DNA of 35,511 bases, from NCBI GenBank assembly GCA_002212985.1, contig NBMY01000085.1:1-35511 (forward strand). The letters run 5' to 3'. Of this stretch, positions 31,975 to 35,511 are shown piece by piece (position 1 is the stretch's first letter; the number at the start of each line of letters is the position of its first letter). The notes under the pieces were generated by a model that searched no databases, was not told the DNA's origin, and saw nothing but the letters and a program-made list of their open reading frames with translations. Position numbers and translations under genes: made by a program. Source of the DNA: Sphingobacteriales bacterium TSM_CSS (lineage in GTDB: Bacteria; Bacteroidota; Bacteroidia; Chitinophagales; UBA2359).

Positions 31975-33138
31975 ATGAACGAAGAACCAAATATGGTCAA
32001 TGAGCCAGATGAGTTCTATTTAGTAGAGCAAGAGTTGGAAAATACGGATAACTTGTTGCAAGTAAAAAAGTTAATGGAAAAACCATTTGACCCTAGCCTT
32101 ATCAATATAGATACCAAAACTCCCTCCTTAGATACCCTCATCAAACGAATTGCACATGACGAAATACTGTTAAACACCGAAACCTATTTTCAACGTCGCC
32201 CCAATCTTTGGGATGCCACAAAACAAAGTCGGCTGATAGAGTCCATACTAATACGGTTTCCTTTGCCCGCTTTTTATTTTGATGGTTCCGACAACCAACG
32301 ATGGTTAGTTGTAGATGGGTTGCAAAGGTTAAGCAGCATTCAAAATTTTGTACTAAAGAAAGAAAACCCACTCAAACTCATCAACCTCGAATTTCTAACC
32401 CAATTAGAGGGAAAAACATTTTCAGAGTTAAGCAGAGACCTGCAAAGGGTGATTGAAGAAACCACTGTGGTTATCTACGTCATCAATCCGGGCACTCCTG
32501 TTGATGTGAAATTCAATATTTTTAAACGGATCAATACCGGCGGATTAGTTTTAACCGCACAAGAAATACGTCATGCTTTATTTCAAGGAGCACCTGCAAC
32601 ATTTATTGCCGAGTTGGCAGAATTACCTGAATTTATAGAAGCCACTGACAATGCCTTGTCCAACAATTATAGAATGATTGACCGCGATTTTGCCAACAGA
32701 TTTTTAGCATTTTACCTGTTTGGCTACGAAAACTATCAGCCCGATTTAGATACCTTTATGAGTAAAGCAATGGCTGCAATTTACCGCATGAATGAAGAAG
32801 AAAAAGAAAAAATAAAAGCCGATTACAAAGCAGCTTTACAACTAAGCAAAGTTGTTTTTGGCAAAAATGCGTTCAGAAAGTTTTACCCTGAAAGTACTAT
32901 CAGAAACCCAATTAATAAAGCTATTTTTGATTCTATAGTGCCCCAATTTGCCCGGCTTACACCGGATGAAAGGATAATTATTGAAAAAAACAAAGAAGAA
33001 ATGTTGGAGTATTTTACCCTAATGTTAAACAATGTAGATTTTAATAGGGCCATTTCAAGTGCAACAGGCGACACTTCACGTGTACGGCAAAGGCATGAAG
33101 AAATAAAACACATACTTCAAAGCATATTAAACAACTAA
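31975..33138 (+). CDS. DUF262 (GmrS/ParB-Srx-like) domain protein
   Basis: A 387-residue protein. The DUF262 core covers about residues 50-260: YFQRRPNLWDATKQSRLIESIL, VVDGLQRLSSI (112-122, containing the conserved Asp-Gly-x-Gln-Arg) and FNIFKRINTGG (180-190). This domain has the ParB/sulfiredoxin-like nucleotide-binding fold and is the GmrS half of GmrSD modification-dependent enzymes, where it may bind or hydrolyse NTP. No DUF1524 HNH nuclease half is attached or present nearby, so it is not a complete GmrSD. The remainder (260-387) is helical. It starts 24 bases after hsdS and ends 5 bases before the ATPase gene, so it opens the three-gene module. Confidence 0.88.
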   Translation: MNEEPNMVNEPDEFYLVEQELENTDNLLQVKKLMEKPFDPSLINIDTKTPSLDTLIKRIAHDEILLNTETYFQRRPNLWDATKQSRLIESILIRFPLPAFYFDGSDNQRWLVVDGLQRLSSIQNFVLKKENPLKLINLEFLTQLEGKTFSELSRDLQRVIEETTVVIYVINPGTPVDVKFNIFKRINTGGLVLTAQEIRHALFQGAPATFIAELAELPEFIEATDNALSNNYRMIDRDFANRFLAFYLFGYENYQPDLDTFMSKAMAAIYRMNEEEKEKIKADYKAALQLSKVVFGKNAFRKFYPESTIRNPINKAIFDSIVPQFARLTPDERIIIEKNKEEMLEYFTLMLNNVDFNRAISSATGDTSRVRQRHEEIKHILQSILNN

Positions 33139-33143
33139 GCGTC

Positions 33144-34304
33144 ATGATTGAATCTGTTGAAATCAGCAATTTTAAGTCAATAAAAAAAAAGCATTTTCAT
33201 TTAAGAAACTTAAACCTCTTATTTGGACTGAATGGCACGGGAAAATCTTCCCTTATTCAGGCTTTGTTATGTTTAAGACAATCGAGAAATTTAGGTAATG
33301 GCAGCCTGAGTATAAAGGATGGGGATTATGTAACATTAGGTAAAGCGAAAGATGTGTTTTACCAATACAGTACCGACGAATATTTAACCCTGAACCTCAA
33401 ATTTTCAGATAACCGGCAGCTCAATTACGAGTTTAAATACCTACCCGAAGCCGACTATTTTTTAGATAAAAATTGGCAAGGACAGCAAAATGTCGAAAAT
33501 ATTGACTTCCGGTTAATTTCACAAACGGAAGCCCTATTTACCGATAATTTTCAATATTTAAGCGCTTACCGGGCTAGACCTAAGCATATTCAACCGCAAA
33601 ATTACGGCATCGTAGTAAACCACAGAAATATCGGCAATCAAGGTCACTATACTGCACACTTTCTTGAAGTATATGGTGGAACTGCCATTGCATTTGACAA
33701 TATGCTTCATACAGATTCAAATATTGAGGATCAGATAACACAAACAACAATAGTTAAAAGAACTCTGTTGGATCAGGTTAATTTTTGGATGGGAGAAATT
33801 TCTCCGGGAGTCAATATTGTTGTTACGCCCATTTCGTCCGATTATGTACTCTTAGAGTATCAATATAAACAACGCAATTTAGGTTATACCAACCGATTTA
33901 AGCCCGAGAATGTAGGCTTTGGAATTACTTATGGATTACCGATTGTGGTAGCGCTTTTGGCAGCCAAACCAGGAGAGCTGATAATTATAGAAAATCCCGA
34001 ATCGGACATACATCCCAGAGGGCAGGCAGAGTTGGGTAAGTTAATAGCACTTGCAGCCATGAATGATGTTCAGCTAATTATTGAAACACATAGTGACCAT
34101 ATTTTAAACGGGATAAGGGTGGCTATCAAAGAAAACCCAATACTCAAAGATAGAACTTTGTTATACTATTTTGATAAAGTAGTTACAGATAGGGAGCAAT
34201 ATTCAAAAGTTACTAACATTGAGATAGACAATAAAGGTGAATTAAGTGAATATCCCAAAAATTTGTTAGAGGAGTGGAGCAATCAATTATTAAAACTTTT
34301 GTAG
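33144..34304 (+). CDS. AAA ATPase of the DUF3696 (OLD/RecF-like) group
   Basis: A 386-residue ABC-type ATPase. Walker A is G28LNGTGKS35 after an N-terminal IESVEISNFKSIK strand typical of SMC/RecF/OLD-like ATPases. A signature-like NVGFGITYGLPIVVALLA lies at 256-273, Walker B with its acidic residues at about 279-286 (LIIIENPE), and a His switch in LIIETHSDHILNGIRVA (311-326). The C-terminal GELSEYPKNLLEEWSNQLLKLL matches the DUF3696 tail. There is no zinc-hook coiled coil and no fused TOPRIM nuclease. Proteins like this power or sense DNA in several antiphage systems. It lies 5 bases after the DUF262 gene and abuts the next gene directly. Confidence 0.9.
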   Translation: MIESVEISNFKSIKKKHFHLRNLNLLFGLNGTGKSSLIQALLCLRQSRNLGNGSLSIKDGDYVTLGKAKDVFYQYSTDEYLTLNLKFSDNRQLNYEFKYLPEADYFLDKNWQGQQNVENIDFRLISQTEALFTDNFQYLSAYRARPKHIQPQNYGIVVNHRNIGNQGHYTAHFLEVYGGTAIAFDNMLHTDSNIEDQITQTTIVKRTLLDQVNFWMGEISPGVNIVVTPISSDYVLLEYQYKQRNLGYTNRFKPENVGFGITYGLPIVVALLAAKPGELIIIENPESDIHPRGQAELGKLIALAAMNDVQLIIETHSDHILNGIRVAIKENPILKDRTLLYYFDKVVTDREQYSKVTNIEIDNKGELSEYPKNLLEEWSNQLLKLL

Positions 34305-35162
34305 ATGGAGCTAGTATTTAATGAACTTTCGTTTTTGCCCCATTCAAATAATGAATTTGTTTTGGCTGAGATGTTTATTGACATGCTTCAACTCTATGCA
34401 AAGATACAAAACCAATTTGGTTATGAACATTTAATATTCCCTTCAAATATTGGAGAAACAAAAGTTACGACAGAAAAAACATTTGCTCAATGGGTTTATT
34501 CAATCTCCAATCAAGGACTTAAAAATAAAATTTTAAGCGTTCCTTTTAAGCGACCTTTTGCAAATGATATATTAGAAGAAAAGGCAAAAGAACTACATAA
34601 GTATTATTATACGAATGAGGAAGCAGGTATCAATGAAGAATATTGCATTGGTTTACCCACGGCATATTTAAAGGAAAAAGTTGCAATCAGTTTGGCAACT
34701 CACAAATGTTGGGTAACATCAGAAATTGTTTTCAAAGAAATAATCAATGATGATTTAGAGACCAAAGATATTTTAGTTTATAATATTAGCAATGAAGATC
34801 ATTTAGCTGAAGATAATATTAAGGATGAATTGATGTACTCAGGTAAATTGGATTTGAAAAAGCGTTCTAAAACTCCTACTGATGATGACATAACCCTAAG
34901 TGGCGACCATCATGGCAATAAGGAATTGAAAGCTTTTGCAAAGAAGATATTCAAAAATGAGTACGTTGAATGCGTAATAAACAACATTGATTTTAGTCCT
35001 AAGGCAATCAATTTTATTAAGAACATCTACCCTGATGGAAAAATTGAATTGGTTTTGTATTGGGAGAGTGCTGGCTATGGTATGGTTATTCAAACAACAG
35101 GAAGAAATTATAGAGAAACCGAAGCCATTGCAAAAATCCTTAAAGAGGAATTTGATAAATAA
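34305..35162 (+). CDS. Uncharacterised 285-residue partner of the DUF3696 ATPase
   Basis: I do not recognise a named family. It has no signal peptide or membrane segment and is probably cytoplasmic. The N-terminal two thirds are mixed helix/strand with a KVAISLATHKCWVTSEIVFKEI segment (about 125-146). A GDHHG motif (200-204) is followed by KELKAFAKKIFKNEYVECVIN, FSPKAINFIKNI and a C-terminal strand-rich part IELVLYWESAGYGMVIQTTGRN ending in a helix. The His-rich turn could bind a metal or act catalytically, but that is only a guess. It starts on the base after the ATPase stop and ends on the base before the hsdR start, so translation is probably coupled. Its place suggests that it works with the ATPase and the DUF262 protein, perhaps as the effector. 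Confidence 0.8.
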   Translation: MELVFNELSFLPHSNNEFVLAEMFIDMLQLYAKIQNQFGYEHLIFPSNIGETKVTTEKTFAQWVYSISNQGLKNKILSVPFKRPFANDILEEKAKELHKYYYTNEEAGINEEYCIGLPTAYLKEKVAISLATHKCWVTSEIVFKEIINDDLETKDILVYNISNEDHLAEDNIKDELMYSGKLDLKKRSKTPTDDDITLSGDHHGNKELKAFAKKIFKNEYVECVINNIDFSPKAINFIKNIYPDGKIELVLYWESAGYGMVIQTTGRNYRETEAIAKILKEEFDK

Positions 35163-35511
35163 ATGAAAACAGATACAACAGAAAAAGGCTTAGAAGCCCA
35201 CATTACACAGCATTTGTGTTTAGTGAATGCTTTTGAAGAAAGGCATTTCAGCCAATACAACCGCGCAGACTGTGTAGATGAAGATGCGCTTTTCAACTTT
35301 CTGCAAGCCACACAGGAAAAGGAAGTCATGAAATTGCAAACCATTCACGGCAGTAATTTCAGAAGTAAGGTTTTGTATCGCTTAAACAATCAAATCAAAA
35401 CCTTTGGCATTATCGAAGTATTACGCAAAGGCATTACCGACAATAACATCAAACTCGTATCCGTTCGTCCAACCCCGTTGCTATTAGGCAAAACTGCCCC
35501 GCCCCCTATAT
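35163..35511 (+). CDS. hsdR: Type I restriction endonuclease subunit, N-terminal part (cut by the window edge)
   Basis: Only the first 116 codons are present. MKTDTTEKGLEAHITQHL at the start and FLQATQEKEVMKL, LYRLNNQIKTFGIIEVLRKGI match the N-terminal domain of HsdR, which carries the nuclease and leads into the SF2 translocase motor. It starts on the base after the stop of the upstream gene. The last 20 or so residues after Asn-Ile-Lys-Leu do not resemble the usual HsdR sequence, so a frame error or a real difference near 35456 is possible. Motor motifs lie outside the window and the gene must be judged on the next segment. Confidence 0.85.
   Translation, partial: MKTDTTEKGLEAHITQHLCLVNAFEERHFSQYNRADCVDEDALFNFLQATQEKEVMKLQTIHGSNFRSKVLYRLNNQIKTFGIIEVLRKGITDNNIKLVSVRPTPLLLGKTAPPPI

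Overview
The window looks like a chromosomal segment of a member of the Bacteroidota, probably close to the Chitinophagales/Sphingobacteriales/Saprospiria side. The evidence is a parA-parB-DUF5683 gene order, a giant secreted protein with SprB-like repeats and a type IX secretion (T9SS) C-terminal sorting domain, a short CcmD-type protein, promoter-like boxes matching the Bacteroidota TAnnTTTG (-7) consensus, and mostly A-rich leaders without a clear Shine-Dalgarno. The species cannot be named from this alone.

Layout. 1-6978: minus-strand genes, mostly housekeeping: a small secreted protein of unknown role, a TIR-like/TPR tail-anchored protein, superoxide dismutase, tRNA adenosine deaminase, a DUF5683 protein with a duplicated motif, ParB, ParA and a UPF0173 metallo-hydrolase. 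7173-10827: plus-strand genes for a CcmD-like membrane peptide, an NAD(P)-dependent amino-acid dehydrogenase, an EamA transporter and a YigZ/IMPACT protein. 10828-12459: a gene-poor stretch with one doubtful small ORF and a mosaic of imperfect inverted repeats that looks like a non-coding repetitive element. 12460-15419: a RhlE-like DEAD-box helicase, a class III aminotransferase and a tRNA-Pro(GGG) with a good promoter and terminator. 15599-26641: two divergently transcribed secreted proteins, a ~2650-residue repeat protein (13 HYR-like repeats, 8 classic HYR repeats, 2 SprB-like repeats, T9SS tail) and a GH38 alpha-mannosidase-like protein. 26643-27338: a small exported protein of unknown role.

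27904-35511 is an AT-richer, all-plus-strand defence operon that runs off the right edge. It reads hsdM, a YhcG/DUF1016 PD-(D/E)XK nuclease, hsdS, then a tightly packed three-gene module (DUF262 protein, DUF3696-type AAA ATPase, uncharacterised 285-residue protein) and then the start of hsdR. Intergenic gaps inside the operon are 24 bp or less, and several genes touch or overlap. The module sits between the specificity and restriction subunits of a type I restriction-modification system, so it is probably co-expressed with it and is the best candidate here for an incompletely described system.

Other notable points are the three-domain higher-order repeat period in the giant protein, the TIR-like protein that seems to lack the usual catalytic glutamate, and an exact 12-mer recurring in three intergenic sites, two of them in the defence operon. 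All family calls come from reading motifs by eye; no database search was possible.
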